DNA of 10,014 nt from Psychrobacter sp. (lineage in GTDB: Bacteria; Pseudomonadota; Gammaproteobacteria; Pseudomonadales; Moraxellaceae). The notes below the pieces were generated by a model. That model searched no databases. It saw nothing but the letters and a program-made list of their open reading frames with translations, and was not told where the DNA came from. Shown here one piece after another: positions 1-7,464 of this stretch. Every line of letters starts with the position of its first letter. Within the stretch, counting starts at the first letter, position 1. The stretch is from assembly GCA_012270355.1 (NCBI GenBank), contig JAAXIL010000118.1, forward strand, positions 1 to 10,014, read 5' to 3'. Made by a program: the position numbers and the translations under genes.

Positions 1-1
1 C

Positions 2-1807
2 GTCGTTAGCGAGCGAGTAGAAAAGCCGACACAATCTCGCCCTTCTGCCCCATTTATTACCTCGACGTTGCAACAGTCAGCCAGCACTCGCTTGGGCTTT
101 TCGGTCAAAAAAACCATGATTTTAGCCCAGCGGTTGTATGAAGCAGGGCACATTACCTATATGCGTACCGATTCGACGTTTTTATCGGGCGATGCCATTG
201 CCAGTGTGCGGGGTTATATTGAGGATAATTTTGGCAAAAAATACGTGCCTGAAAAGCCCAACTTTTATGGCAATAAACAAAACGCTCAAGAAGCTCACGA
301 AGCGATTCGCCCCCCGTCGGTCACCTTAAAATCTAGCCAACTCAAAGGCGTAGAACGTGATGCGATTCGTCTTTATGAACTGATTTGGCGACAGTTTGTG
401 GCGTGTCAGATGCCCCCCGCTAAATATAAGTCGGTGAGTTTACTCGTCGATGCCAATGACATTACGCTCAAGGCTCGTGGTCGCACCATGACTTTTGACG
501 GCTACACCAAAGTTCAACCCCCTGCCAAAACCGACGACACGCTACTGCCTGACGTGAAGCAAGGCGACGTGCTCACGCTGGTGAAACTCGACCCCAGCCA
601 ACACTTCACCAAACCGCCTGCTCGCTATACCGAAGCCAGTTTGGTCAAGGAACTTGAGAAAAAAGGCATTGGGCGACCGTCCACCTATGCCTCGATTATT
701 TCGACCATCCAAGCCCGTGGCTACGTCAAGCTAGAGAACAAACGCCTGTTTGCCGAAAAGATGGGCGACATTGTGACCGACCGTTTGACCGAGAGTTTTC
801 CAGACTTGATGGATTATACCTTTACCGCAGGACTTGAAGACAAACTCGACCACGTTGCTGAGGGTGAGCAAAACTGGAAGGCAGTGCTGGACAATTTCTA
901 TGGCGACTTCAAGGGCAAACTGGAACACGCCAAAGACAAAGATGGTATGCGACCCAATGACCCCACCGACGTGCCAGACGTGCACTGCGATTTGTGTGGT
1001 CGCCCGATGCAATTACGCAACGGTTCGACGGGCGTGTTTTTAGGCTGTACGGGTTATAACCTACCGCCCAAAGAACGCTGTAAAGGCACAAAAAATCTCA
1101 TGCCTGTCGAGGCGTTTGCCAATTTGGACGACCCTGAAACCACAGATGGTGATGAAGCCACCGAAGCCGAAGTCAAAGATTTGATGGAAAAGAAACGCTG
1201 TCCAAAATGTGACACGGCAATGGACGGTTATATTGTTGATGGGGGCTTAAAACTACACGTTTGTGGTAACAACCCCGACTGCGACGGCTACGTCTTAGAA
1301 GAAGGCAAATTTGAAGTGCCGGGCTCGGATGCCCCAACCATTCCCTGCAATAAATGCGATGGCGAAATGGAACTCAAAACAGGACGCTTTGGACCTTATT
1401 TTGCCTGCAACAACTGCGACAACACTCGCAAGGTGCTCAAAAATGGCGAGCCTGCCCCGCCACGCATGGATCCGATTGACATGCCCGACCTCAAATCGCA
1501 AAAACATGATGACCATTACATTTTGCGAGAGGGTGCGGCGGGACTATTTTTAGCGGCATCCAAGTTTCCAAAAATTCGGGAAACTCGACCGCCCAAACTT
1601 GCCGAGTTACGCCCCATCAAAGACCAACTGGAAGACAAATTCCATTACTTGTTTGATGCCCCCGACCAAGACCCTGACGGTAATCCAACCATTTTACGTT
1701 GGTCACGCAAGCAGTCTGAGCAATATGTGGGTTCGGAAAGTCTCAAGACAGGCAAGGCGACCCGCTGGGGTTTATACTGGCGAAATGGCGAATGGGTAGA
1801 AGAGTAG
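2..1807 (+). CDS. topA: DNA topoisomerase I (type IA), C-terminal 601 residues, 5' partial
   Basis: Relaxes negatively supercoiled DNA by nicking one strand through a covalent 5'-phosphotyrosine and passing the other strand. The frame is open from the first full codon at position 2, and residues before the TTG at 68 still match TopA (PFITSTLQQ block), so the gene starts outside the window and 68 is not a start. By comparison with E. coli TopA as I recall it, about 265 N-terminal residues (the TOPRIM domain and part of the gate) are missing. The catalytic tyrosine lies in HITYMRTDS, codon 158-160. Further family blocks are [17 protein letters not shown] and [16 protein letters not shown]. Three C4 zinc ribbons follow: cysteines at about 986-1081 (CDLC...C...C), 1199-1282 (CPKC...C...C) and 1346-1417 (CNKC...CNNC). 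The third has a CxxC second half where E. coli has Cx4C. The protein ends in WRNGEWVEE, like the E. coli end. The stop is followed 29 bases later by a terminator. Identification is secure. Confidence 0.97.
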   Translation, partial: VVSERVEKPTQSRPSAPFITSTLQQSASTRLGFSVKKTMILAQRLYEAGHITYMRTDSTFLSGDAIASVRGYIEDNFGKKYVPEKPNFYGNKQNAQEAHEAIRPPSVTLKSSQLKGVERDAIRLYELIWRQFVACQMPPAKYKSVSLLVDANDITLKARGRTMTFDGYTKVQPPAKTDDTLLPDVKQGDVLTLVKLDPSQHFTKPPARYTEASLVKELEKKGIGRPSTYASIISTIQARGYVKLENKRLFAEKMGDIVTDRLTESFPDLMDYTFTAGLEDKLDHVAEGEQNWKAVLDNFYGDFKGKLEHAKDKDGMRPNDPTDVPDVHCDLCGRPMQLRNGSTGVFLGCTGYNLPPKERCKGTKNLMPVEAFANLDDPETTDGDEATEAEVKDLMEKKRCPKCDTAMDGYIVDGGLKLHVCGNNPDCDGYVLEEGKFEVPGSDAPTIPCNKCDGEMELKTGRFGPYFACNNCDNTRKVLKNGEPAPPRMDPIDMPDLKSQKHDDHYILREGAAGLFLAASKFPKIRETRPPKLAELRPIKDQLEDKFHYLFDAPDQDPDGNPTILRWSRKQSEQYVGSESLKTGKATRWGLYWRNGEWVEE

Positions 1808-1836
1808 CAGAATATTAAAAGTTACCGCACTCATAG

Positions 1837-1872
1837 AAAAGCCCCAAACAACCTAGCTTGTTTGGGGCTTTT
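1837..1872. terminator. Bidirectional rho-independent terminator between topA and trhO
   Basis: The arms 1837-1851 and 1858-1872 form a perfect 15-bp inverted repeat (AAAAGCCCCAAACAA / TTGTTTGGGGCTTTT) around a 6-base loop. The GC-rich core has As on the left and Ts on the right, so the RNA from either strand ends in a U run. It lies between the convergent stops of topA (1807) and trhO (1896) and probably serves both. Confidence 0.92.
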
Positions 1873-1895
1873 AGTTTGGTAATGACAAGAAACAT

Positions 1896-2954
1896 TTAGC
1901 TTGAAGTCTGGTCGCTTTCCGTCTGTTTTGGTTCTTGTTTCTCTGCTAGTTTTTGCTGACGACGTTGTTCCATCACGTCCATCACCTCACCACCAATATG
2001 CACTTCGCCCCGTGCTTTAGCAAGTTCAATCTGGCGTTGACGCTCGCGGAAACGTGCCTTTTGCTCATCACTGGCTTTGTCAATGCAATGTGGGCAGGAT
2101 TCGCCTTTGACATAGGCAGGGTCTTGCTTGTCCACTTCGGTGATGGGCATTCGGCAAGCATAGCACTGATCGTACTCGCTTTTTTGCAAATCATGCCCCA
2201 CCGCAACGCGATTATCAAACACGAAGCAATCGCCTTGCCACAAAGATTCTTCGCTTGGCACGTCCTCTAAATACTTTAAGATACCACCTTCGAGATGATA
2301 GACTTCTTCAAACCCTTGCTCACGCAAATAAGCGGTTGATTTTTCACAGCGAATACCCCCCGTGCAGAACATGGCTACCTTTTTATGCTTGGCGGGGTCA
2401 AGCTCTTTTTGCACATATTCAGGGAACTCCCGAAAGGTTTGCGTTTTCGGATTCACCGCATTTTTGAAGGTGCCAATTTGCACCTCATAGTCGTTACGAG
2501 TGTCAATCAGTAATACGTCAGGGTCGCTAATAAGGTCGTTCCACTCGCTCGGTTTGACATATCGCCCTACCGACTGCAAAGGGTCGATGCCTTCAACGCC
2601 CATGGTCACAATCTCTTTTTTAAGTTTCACTTTGGTGCGGTAAAAAGGCTGTGCATCAGTCAATGACTCTTTATAGTCAAACTCACCAATAGCAGGAATA
2701 GAGCGGATATAGTCCAGCACTTTATTCATGCCTGCTCGCTCCCCCGAAATCGTGCCATTGATGCCCTCGCTAGCGATGAGCAATGTACCTTTAACATCAT
2801 TATCCAGCATCACCTGCTTTAGGGGTGCTTGGTAGTTTTCATAATCGGCAAAGGGGGTGAATTTATACAGTGCCGTCACCACGATGGGCAAGTTTGGTAT
2901 GTCATTATTGGACACTGTGGATTTGGCATTATCTTGAATCTGATTGTCTGTCAT
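1896..2954 (-). CDS. trhO: tRNA uridine(34) hydroxylase TrhO (rhodanese family, formerly YceA)
   Basis: In characterised relatives TrhO catalyses O2-dependent hydroxylation of tRNA U34 to 5-hydroxyuridine, the precursor of cmo5U/mcmo5U wobble bases. The 352-residue protein is close to the 350 residues of E. coli YceA. After about 20 variable residues comes an N-terminal acylphosphatase-like domain (about 22-120; [17 protein letters not shown] at 55-71). A rhodanese domain follows (about 130-235), with [10 protein letters not shown] at 148-157 and the active-site loop [12 protein letters not shown] at 195-206; Cys197 is the expected reactive cysteine and Cys203 is also conserved. Two CxxC pairs (264/267 and 287/290) look like a small metal-binding ribbon. 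The last 60 residues are charged and Gln/Lys-rich. The ATG start at 2952-2954 is supported by GGAGA (complement of 2961-2965) six bases upstream. It is convergent with topA and probably monocistronic, since a terminator candidate separates it from mrcA. The family assignment is secure; the reaction is inferred from the family. Confidence 0.95.
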   Translation of the reverse strand: MTDNQIQDNAKSTVSNNDIPNLPIVVTALYKFTPFADYENYQAPLKQVMLDNDVKGTLLIASEGINGTISGERAGMNKVLDYIRSIPAIGEFDYKESLTDAQPFYRTKVKLKKEIVTMGVEGIDPLQSVGRYVKPSEWNDLISDPDVLLIDTRNDYEVQIGTFKNAVNPKTQTFREFPEYVQKELDPAKHKKVAMFCTGGIRCEKSTAYLREQGFEEVYHLEGGILKYLEDVPSEESLWQGDCFVFDNRVAVGHDLQKSEYDQCYACRMPITEVDKQDPAYVKGESCPHCIDKASDEQKARFRERQRQIELAKARGEVHIGGEVMDVMEQRRQQKLAEKQEPKQTESDQTSS

Positions 2955-2960
2955 AATAAG

Positions 2961-2965
2961 TCTCC
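2961..2965 (-). promoter_or_regulatory. Ribosome binding site of trhO
   Basis: On the minus strand GGAGA precedes the ATG at 2954 by six bases. This fixes the start of trhO. A small hairpin (2971-2989) sits just upstream of it. Confidence 0.75.
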
Positions 2966-2970
2966 AGCTA

Positions 2971-2989
2971 ACTGAGGCGTAATCTCAGT
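2971..2989 (-). promoter_or_regulatory. Small hairpin in the trhO leader
   Basis: ACTGAG (2971-2976) and CTCAGT (2984-2989) form a perfect 6-bp inverted repeat with a 7-base loop. In the trhO mRNA the stem ends five bases before the Shine-Dalgarno sequence. It could affect ribosome access or mRNA stability, or be chance: a 6-bp palindrome is not rare. Confidence 0.3.
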
Positions 2990-3004
2990 GCATGAGTGGT
3001 GATA

Positions 3005-3032
3005 AAAGTACATTTCATCGTATGAATGACAA
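3005..3032 (-). promoter_or_regulatory. Weak sigma-70 promoter candidate for trhO
   Basis: Read on the minus strand, TTGTCA (complement of 3027-3032) matches five of six -35 bases. After a 16-base spacer, TACTTT (complement of 3005-3010) matches only three of six -10 bases. It lies between the mrcA terminator candidate and the trhO RBS, where a promoter is expected. The poor -10 keeps this tentative. Confidence 0.25.
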
Positions 3033-3047
3033 AATGCACAATGAAAA

Positions 3048-3074
3048 TCAATCCAACACTTGATGCTGGATTGA
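3048..3074 (-). terminator. Probable rho-independent terminator of mrcA
   Basis: TCAATCCA (3048-3055) and TGGATTGA (3067-3074) are perfect 8-bp complements. After one mismatch two more pairs extend the stem, leaving a 5-base loop. On the minus strand the stem is followed by TTTTCATT, a short U run. It begins about 40 bases after the mrcA stop. The stem is only moderately GC-rich and the U run is short, so efficiency is uncertain. Confidence 0.55.
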
Positions 3075-3114
3075 GGTACTGTTAATGAAATACTTTTTAG
3101 TAATTACCGTCTAT

Positions 3115-6084
3115 CTATTGTAACTCAGGCATTTCGTCTACTTTTTCAACCGTCAATGGGTTGCTCGTATTTCTAGACGGGGCGGAATCAGCAGATTGCT
3201 GAGAATTTACCGAACCAGCTCGACTAGATGATGTTGCGTTTGGACGAGAAATTCGTGAGGTAGGCAACTTACGGTTGCTGATGGCATTGTTTCTCGGAGG
3301 TGGCGGTGGTAGAGGACGACGAGTTACAGAGGGCGTCGGCAAAGCAGTGGCATCATCGTCTTCCGCTTTATTGATGTCTTTGCTTTGCGGCTCCGCATCG
3401 ATTTCGCTCTCTATGCTGTCGTTGGTGATATCAATAACTTCGGTTTCTTCTTTTTCTGCTTTCGATACATTATCAATACTGACCCACTGTGCTGGCTTGT
3501 TTGCCAACTGCTCACCCATAAATTCCATCCAAATGGGCAGGGCAGCAACGCCACCATACTCTCGTCGCCCAAGCGTCGCAGGTTGGTCAAACCCAACCCA
3601 AACCACGCTCACGAGGCTGGGATGAAACCCTGCAAACCACGCATCTTTAGCCTCGTTGGTCGTACCTGTTTTACCACCAATGTCGCCTCGGCCCAAAGCC
3701 TTTGCTTTTTTTGCTGTACCCATTCGAATCACGTCGCGTAACATATCCGCCATTTCATATGTCACCCCTGATTTCAAGATGCGTGGGGCTTGATTGGCAG
3801 CGTTATAATTGATGAGGGTAGGTTTGAGCCGATCACTAACTGGCGATGCGTTGAAACGCAGGGCATACACCAAGTTTTTAAGACGCTGGGTTTTTTCAGA
3901 GGCAGGTATCGCCTCTTTAGTCTTGCTTTCTGTTTCGCTCTCAGCTTCAGTTTCCTCTGTCTCATCGCTACCGCCCGTTTGCAAATCCTCACTGGCATCA
4001 AGTGCCTCTGTTGCTGCCTCACTGTCTTGTTGCTCAGCTTGTTCTTGTGCCAATTCTTCAGCAATCAACGCATTAATTGAGGCAAGTAGCTCAGGATTTT
4101 CTTGCAAAGTCTTAAGGTCGGCTTCACGCTCATTTGCTTCAGCTTCGCTTTGCTGCTCATAGTCTTCGAGTAATTTTTTGTTTGTGTCTTCTAAGTCTTG
4201 ATTAAAACAAGTCGCACATGCCCGTTGCGGATTGGCTTGATACAGTAGTTTGTTATCGTAGCTATAAATCTGCTCAATAAAATATGGTTGTATCCGATGC
4301 CCACCATTAGCAAAGGTGGCATAGGCAGTTGCCATTTGTAGCGGTGTGGCTTGCCCTGCTCCCAAGGCAAGCGACAACGTGGTGGGCAACTTATCTTTAT
4401 CGAGCCCAAACTGGCCAAGCAAATGCCTAGCATCCGCCGTGCCAACCGAGCGAAGCAGACGAATCGATACCAAGTTACGTGACAAATACAATCCTCGTCT
4501 AAGAGTCATGTCACCATAAAATCTGCCATCTGAGTTTTTGGGTTTCCATTCGCCTACTCGAAGCGGTCTATCAGACACAGTGCTGTCGGGTCGGAAGCCT
4601 TTTTCGAGTGCAGCGGCATATACCAGCGGCTTGATGGTCGAGCCAGGTTGCCGCCAGCCTTGTGTCGCTCGATTGAATTTGCTGTGCTTATAATCAAAGC
4701 CCCCCACCAATGCGGTGAGTGCCCCTGTTTCAGGCTCAAGAGATACCAAACTGCCTTGCACATTCGGCACTTGATTGAGCACCCAAGCGGTCTTATCTGC
4801 ATTTGGCGTAACACGCACAATGTCGTCTTTTGCCACTAGTCGAGATGCCCGTCCTGGGTAGCCTGAGATGCGATTGGCATCTAAATACAGCTTTGCCCAC
4901 CTCATGCCCGACCAAGGCACCTCCACCTCTGTGCCATCTTTAAGCACCGCCTTAAAACTACGGTAGCCGACTTCAGTCACCTTGGCAGGATACATGTTAT
5001 TAAACATCACATAATCGTCGAGCGATGCCCCGCCTTCGATTCCTTTTTCTTCTAATAGCTCTTTGGCAGACGTTTCAACCCCACGCCAACCATGCCGACG
5101 ATCATAGCTGATTAAGCCTTTTTCCAGTGCCTGTTCAGCTTCCGTCTGTACTTTGCTATCTACCGTTAATCGGACACGCCAACCTGAATTGATCACCTCC
5201 TCACCAAAGCGAGTTACCATCGCCTGCCGTGTCATCTCAGCCAAATAGGGCATGTTGGCATCAAGTTGCTCACGATACACTCTTAATCCCATCGGTTCGG
5301 CAATCGCCTTATCGTGTTCAGCTTGAGTGATATAACCCAAATAAAGCATCCTACCCAAAATCCAGTTACGCCGTATCATGGCTTGCTCAGGGTTTTCGAC
5401 GGGGTTATTTTGCGAAGGGGCTTTGGGTAAGCCTGCCAGCGTTGCCATTTGAGCAATGCTTAGCTTATCCAGTGACTTACTGAAGTATTTTTTTGCCCCA
5501 GCTCGAACGCCATACGCCCCCTCACCCATATAAATTTTGTTGACATAAAGGGTCAGGATTTCTTGCTTAGTCAGTTCAGACTCAATTTTTCGGGCTAAAT
5601 ATAGCTCGGTCAGTTTGCGGTTAAAGGTGCGTTCGGGCGTCAAAAAATAGTTTTTTGCCACCTGCATGGTGATGGTTGAACCGCCCGTTTGTACCCCTTC
5701 ATCGCTGATGACTTCTGTCACTGCTCGCCCCAGCCCTTTGATACTGATGCCACTATGCTCATAAAAGGAGGCATCTTCTGCCGCCAAAAACGCCTGAATC
5801 TGTTTTTCGGGAATCTGGTCATAAGTGATGGGTAGCGACATTCGGTTGCCATATTGTCCAACCAACAAATTATCTTTGCTATAAATCTGCAAAGGCATCT
5901 CCAAATTCGCCTTTTGAATTTCGCTCACACTCGGTAGCTTTGGCGACACATACATCGCCATGCCATAAAAACCAATGGGCAGAGCAAGTGCCAAAATCAA
6001 TGCAAAGGCAATCAATGCTAAGACTAACCAGACAAGATATTGCAGCAGTTGAAACGAGAGTGATTTATTGGCAGTTTGGGACAT
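3115..6084 (-). CDS. mrcA: Penicillin-binding protein 1A (bifunctional transglycosylase/transpeptidase)
   Basis: PBP1A (mrcA/ponA) polymerises lipid II into glycan strands and cross-links the peptides in the periplasm, anchored in the inner membrane. From the ATG at 6082-6084 it has 989 residues: a short cytoplasmic tail, one membrane helix (about 15-45), and a GT51 domain (about 65-245) with catalytic Glu103 in AAEDASFYEH, QTGGSTITMQ at 132-141 and Glu160 in RKLTELYLARKIE. An OB/linker domain follows (about 330-440), then the transpeptidase with Ser482 and Lys485 (QPGSTIKP), SRN at 535-537 and KTGTTN at 805-810. A CATC pair at 623-626 matches the CPEC of E. coli PBP1A. Between SRN and KTG lies an acidic low-complexity insert (about 628-732), and a disordered tail follows about residue 870 (Asp/Glu-rich, then RRPLPPPPPR, then Ser/Arg/Asn-rich). 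The frame stays open upstream to a TTG at 6219, but that stretch spans a TATAAT box and has no PBP features. No clear Shine-Dalgarno precedes the ATG. It is divergent from pilM. Confidence 0.96.
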   Translation of the reverse strand: MSQTANKSLSFQLLQYLVWLVLALIAFALILALALPIGFYGMAMYVSPKLPSVSEIQKANLEMPLQIYSKDNLLVGQYGNRMSLPITYDQIPEKQIQAFLAAEDASFYEHSGISIKGLGRAVTEVISDEGVQTGGSTITMQVAKNYFLTPERTFNRKLTELYLARKIESELTKQEILTLYVNKIYMGEGAYGVRAGAKKYFSKSLDKLSIAQMATLAGLPKAPSQNNPVENPEQAMIRRNWILGRMLYLGYITQAEHDKAIAEPMGLRVYREQLDANMPYLAEMTRQAMVTRFGEEVINSGWRVRLTVDSKVQTEAEQALEKGLISYDRRHGWRGVETSAKELLEEKGIEGGASLDDYVMFNNMYPAKVTEVGYRSFKAVLKDGTEVEVPWSGMRWAKLYLDANRISGYPGRASRLVAKDDIVRVTPNADKTAWVLNQVPNVQGSLVSLEPETGALTALVGGFDYKHSKFNRATQGWRQPGSTIKPLVYAAALEKGFRPDSTVSDRPLRVGEWKPKNSDGRFYGDMTLRRGLYLSRNLVSIRLLRSVGTADARHLLGQFGLDKDKLPTTLSLALGAGQATPLQMATAYATFANGGHRIQPYFIEQIYSYDNKLLYQANPQRACATCFNQDLEDTNKKLLEDYEQQSEAEANEREADLKTLQENPELLASINALIAEELAQEQAEQQDSEAATEALDASEDLQTGGSDETEETEAESETESKTKEAIPASEKTQRLKNLVYALRFNASPVSDRLKPTLINYNAANQAPRILKSGVTYEMADMLRDVIRMGTAKKAKALGRGDIGGKTGTTNEAKDAWFAGFHPSLVSVVWVGFDQPATLGRREYGGVAALPIWMEFMGEQLANKPAQWVSIDNVSKAEKEETEVIDITNDSIESEIDAEPQSKDINKAEDDDATALPTPSVTRRPLPPPPPRNNAISNRKLPTSRISRPNATSSSRAGSVNSQQSADSAPSRNTSNPLTVEKVDEMPELQ

Positions 6085-6114
6085 GGTAGCAATGACGAAT
6101 GGATAAAGAGGACT

Positions 6115-6120
6115 ATTATA
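6115..6120 (-). promoter_or_regulatory. Candidate -10 box of the mrcA promoter
   Basis: On the minus strand a perfect TATAAT (complement of 6115-6120) lies about 30 bases before the mrcA ATG. Transcription would begin near 6108 and give a leader of about 24 bases. No recognisable -35 hexamer is found at 15-18 bases' spacing, so it may need an activator or be fortuitous. Its place supports the ATG at 6084 over the upstream TTG. Confidence 0.4.
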
Positions 6121-6219
6121 AGCTAATTTTGCATCGGAATGGCTGGTAACATAAACAACTTCTTGGCACAGTCTATCTATTAATGCTTGAGCTTCTATAA
6201 ACTCAGTTGAAGAAATCAA

Positions 6220-6248
6220 AAGACAAAATTCAATTTAAAAGTTATAAT
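6220..6248 (+). promoter_or_regulatory. Candidate promoter 1 for the pilMNOPQ operon
   Basis: AAGACA (6220-6225; four of six -35 bases), a 17-base spacer, then a perfect TATAAT (6243-6248). It would give a leader of about 150 bases before pilM. This is the best -10 box of the three candidates. Confidence 0.35.
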
Positions 6249-6270
6249 CGACAAATGTTCATCTAAATGA

Positions 6271-6299
6271 TTGTGCTTTTTATACATTATTTCTATAAA
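6271..6299 (+). promoter_or_regulatory. Candidate promoter 2 for the pilMNOPQ operon
   Basis: TTGTGC (6271-6276; TTG conserved), exactly 17 bases, then TATAAA (6294-6299; five of six -10 bases). It lies in the most AT-rich part of the gap, about 100 bases before the pilM GTG. Confidence 0.35.
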
Positions 6300-6314
6300 A
6301 TTATTTATCCTCGC

Positions 6315-6343
6315 TTGAATCTATCTGATAAGTAACGTATTGT
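6315..6343 (+). promoter_or_regulatory. Candidate promoter 3 for the pilMNOPQ operon
   Basis: TTGAAT (6315-6320; four of six), 17 bases, TATTGT (6338-6343; four of six). It is closest to pilM but weaker in sequence than the upstream pair. In AT-rich DNA such matches arise easily, so the three candidates should be seen as alternatives. Confidence 0.25.
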
Positions 6344-6394
6344 ATCTGTTTATTAAAAAAGTCAATCTCTACTTGGAATAAGATTAACGATTAG

Positions 6395-6400
6395 AAGGAA
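6395..6400 (+). promoter_or_regulatory. Ribosome binding site deciding the GTG start of pilM
   Basis: AAGGAA at 6395-6400 ends eight bases before the GTG at 6409-6411. It supports that GTG, which leads directly into the family-typical N-terminus. Confidence 0.7.
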
Positions 6401-6408
6401 CTCGGTTT

Positions 6409-7464
6409 GTGAGACTATTTAGCTCAAAGGCCAAGCAACTCATTGGTGTCGATCTCAGTTCAACCTCCGTTAAAATGGTTGAAGTTTTACGTCAACAAGG
6501 GGTGTATCATTTAAAGTCTTATGGCATTGAACCACTTGCTCAAGGCATGATTGTTGATGATGCCATTGTCAATAGTGAATCTGTCGGTGAAGCCGTCTCT
6601 CAGCTAGCCCGTCGGCTTGGACTTGGCAAAAAGCAAGTTGCCACAGCCGTATCAGGCTCAGCGGTCATTACCAAAATTATTGAGATGGATGCGGTGATGA
6701 CCGAAAGTGAACGTGAAGCGCAAATACGTCTTGATGCTGATCAATACATCCCCTATCCACTCGCGGAAGTTAACTTAGATTTTGAGATTCTTGGACCTTC
6801 TGAAATTGATCCTAATCTTGTGCAAGTCTTACTGGCGGCTTCTCGTTCTGAAAATGTTGAGCAACGTGTCGATGCGTTATCATTTGGTGGGTTGGACACT
6901 AAAGTGATGGATATTGAATCACACGCTATGGAGCGAGCATTTGACCTGATGGCAAGCAGCCTACCGCACCAACCTGATGTCGTTGCACTCGTTGATATTG
7001 GTCATCATCAAACCACCCTTTATGTGGTGCAAAATGGTGAATTTGTGTATAGCCGTGAACAACTCTTTGGCGGTGCTCAACTGACTGAAGCCATTCAAAG
7101 CCGTTATGGTTTAACTTTTGAAGAAGCCACCATTAACAAGCGTGAGCAAACCTTACCTGACGATTATCGATCTGAGGTTCTCACCCCTTTCATGGACAAC
7201 CTCGTTCAGCAAGTCACCCGCTCGTTACAGTTTTATTTTTCCTCTAGCCAATTCAATAATGTCGATCACATTGTGCTCAGTGGTGGTAGTGCCGCATTAC
7301 CTGGTCTTGCCACTTTGATGCAGCAAAAGCTTGGCAGCTATGTCTCAATCGCCAACCCCTTTATTAACATGACGGTTGGCTCTAGAGTTAATAGTGAACA
7401 ACTGGCAGTGGATGCCCCAAGTTTGATGGTGGCTTGTGGTCTTGCCCTAAGGAGTTTTGACTAA
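6409..7464 (+). CDS. pilM: Type IV pilus inner-membrane platform protein PilM
   Basis: PilM is a cytoplasmic actin/FtsA-like ATP-binding protein that docks on the N-terminal tail of PilN and links the pilus alignment complex to the cytoplasmic side of the machine. It has 351 residues, about the usual family length. Visible ASKHA features are the phosphate-1 loop LIGVDLSSTSVK (11-22), the phosphate-2 loop VALVDIGHHQTTL (192-204) and the adenosine-side motif IVLSGGSAALPGL (288-300). The typical PilM segment DQYIPYPLAEVNLDFEIL is at 111-128. There is no signal peptide or membrane helix. It starts at a GTG with RBS AAGGAA. Its TAA stop overlaps the pilN ATG by one base (TAATG), which suggests translational coupling. 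It is the first gene of the operon, downstream of several promoter candidates. Identification is secure. Confidence 0.96.
   Translation: MRLFSSKAKQLIGVDLSSTSVKMVEVLRQQGVYHLKSYGIEPLAQGMIVDDAIVNSESVGEAVSQLARRLGLGKKQVATAVSGSAVITKIIEMDAVMTESEREAQIRLDADQYIPYPLAEVNLDFEILGPSEIDPNLVQVLLAASRSENVEQRVDALSFGGLDTKVMDIESHAMERAFDLMASSLPHQPDVVALVDIGHHQTTLYVVQNGEFVYSREQLFGGAQLTEAIQSRYGLTFEEATINKREQTLPDDYRSEVLTPFMDNLVQQVTRSLQFYFSSSQFNNVDHIVLSGGSAALPGLATLMQQKLGSYVSIANPFINMTVGSRVNSEQLAVDAPSLMVACGLALRSFD

Larger units (their letters stand above)
6085..6408. other. AT-rich divergent intergenic region between mrcA and pilM
   Basis: These 324 bases separate two divergent transcription units and hold no convincing gene. 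They are clearly more AT-rich than the flanking coding sequence, especially 6225-6400. They contain a -10 box facing mrcA and at least three sigma-70-like hexamer pairs facing pilM. No strong terminator or long repeat is visible. Confidence 0.7.

Noticed and set aside
68..70. TTG as a start codon for a 579-residue topoisomerase
   Set aside because: The frame is open upstream to position 2 and the upstream codons still encode TopA-like sequence (PFITSTLQQ spans the TTG), so the gene is cut by the window edge.
1953..2270. 105-residue plus-strand frame opposite trhO
   Set aside because: It is antisense to a conserved, complete gene, with no RBS and no domain; its hydrophobicity follows from the reverse complement of charged codons.
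3275..3741. Plus-strand open frames opposite the PBP1A tail (Gly-rich and Ser-rich peptides)
   Set aside because: They are mirror products of the Pro-rich and acidic codons on the coding strand, with no RBS and no recognisable domain.
3790..4162. Plus-strand frames opposite the acidic insert of PBP1A, with Ser/Leu-rich hydrophobic peptides resembling membrane proteins
   Set aside because: Glu/Ala/Asp codons read in reverse give Ser/Leu/Ala-rich peptides. They lie wholly inside mrcA and lack an RBS.
6085..6219. 45-codon N-terminal extension of PBP1A from a TTG at 6219
   Set aside because: The extension precedes a normal PBP1A N-terminus, overlaps a perfect TATAAT box, starts with a rare codon and has no family resemblance.
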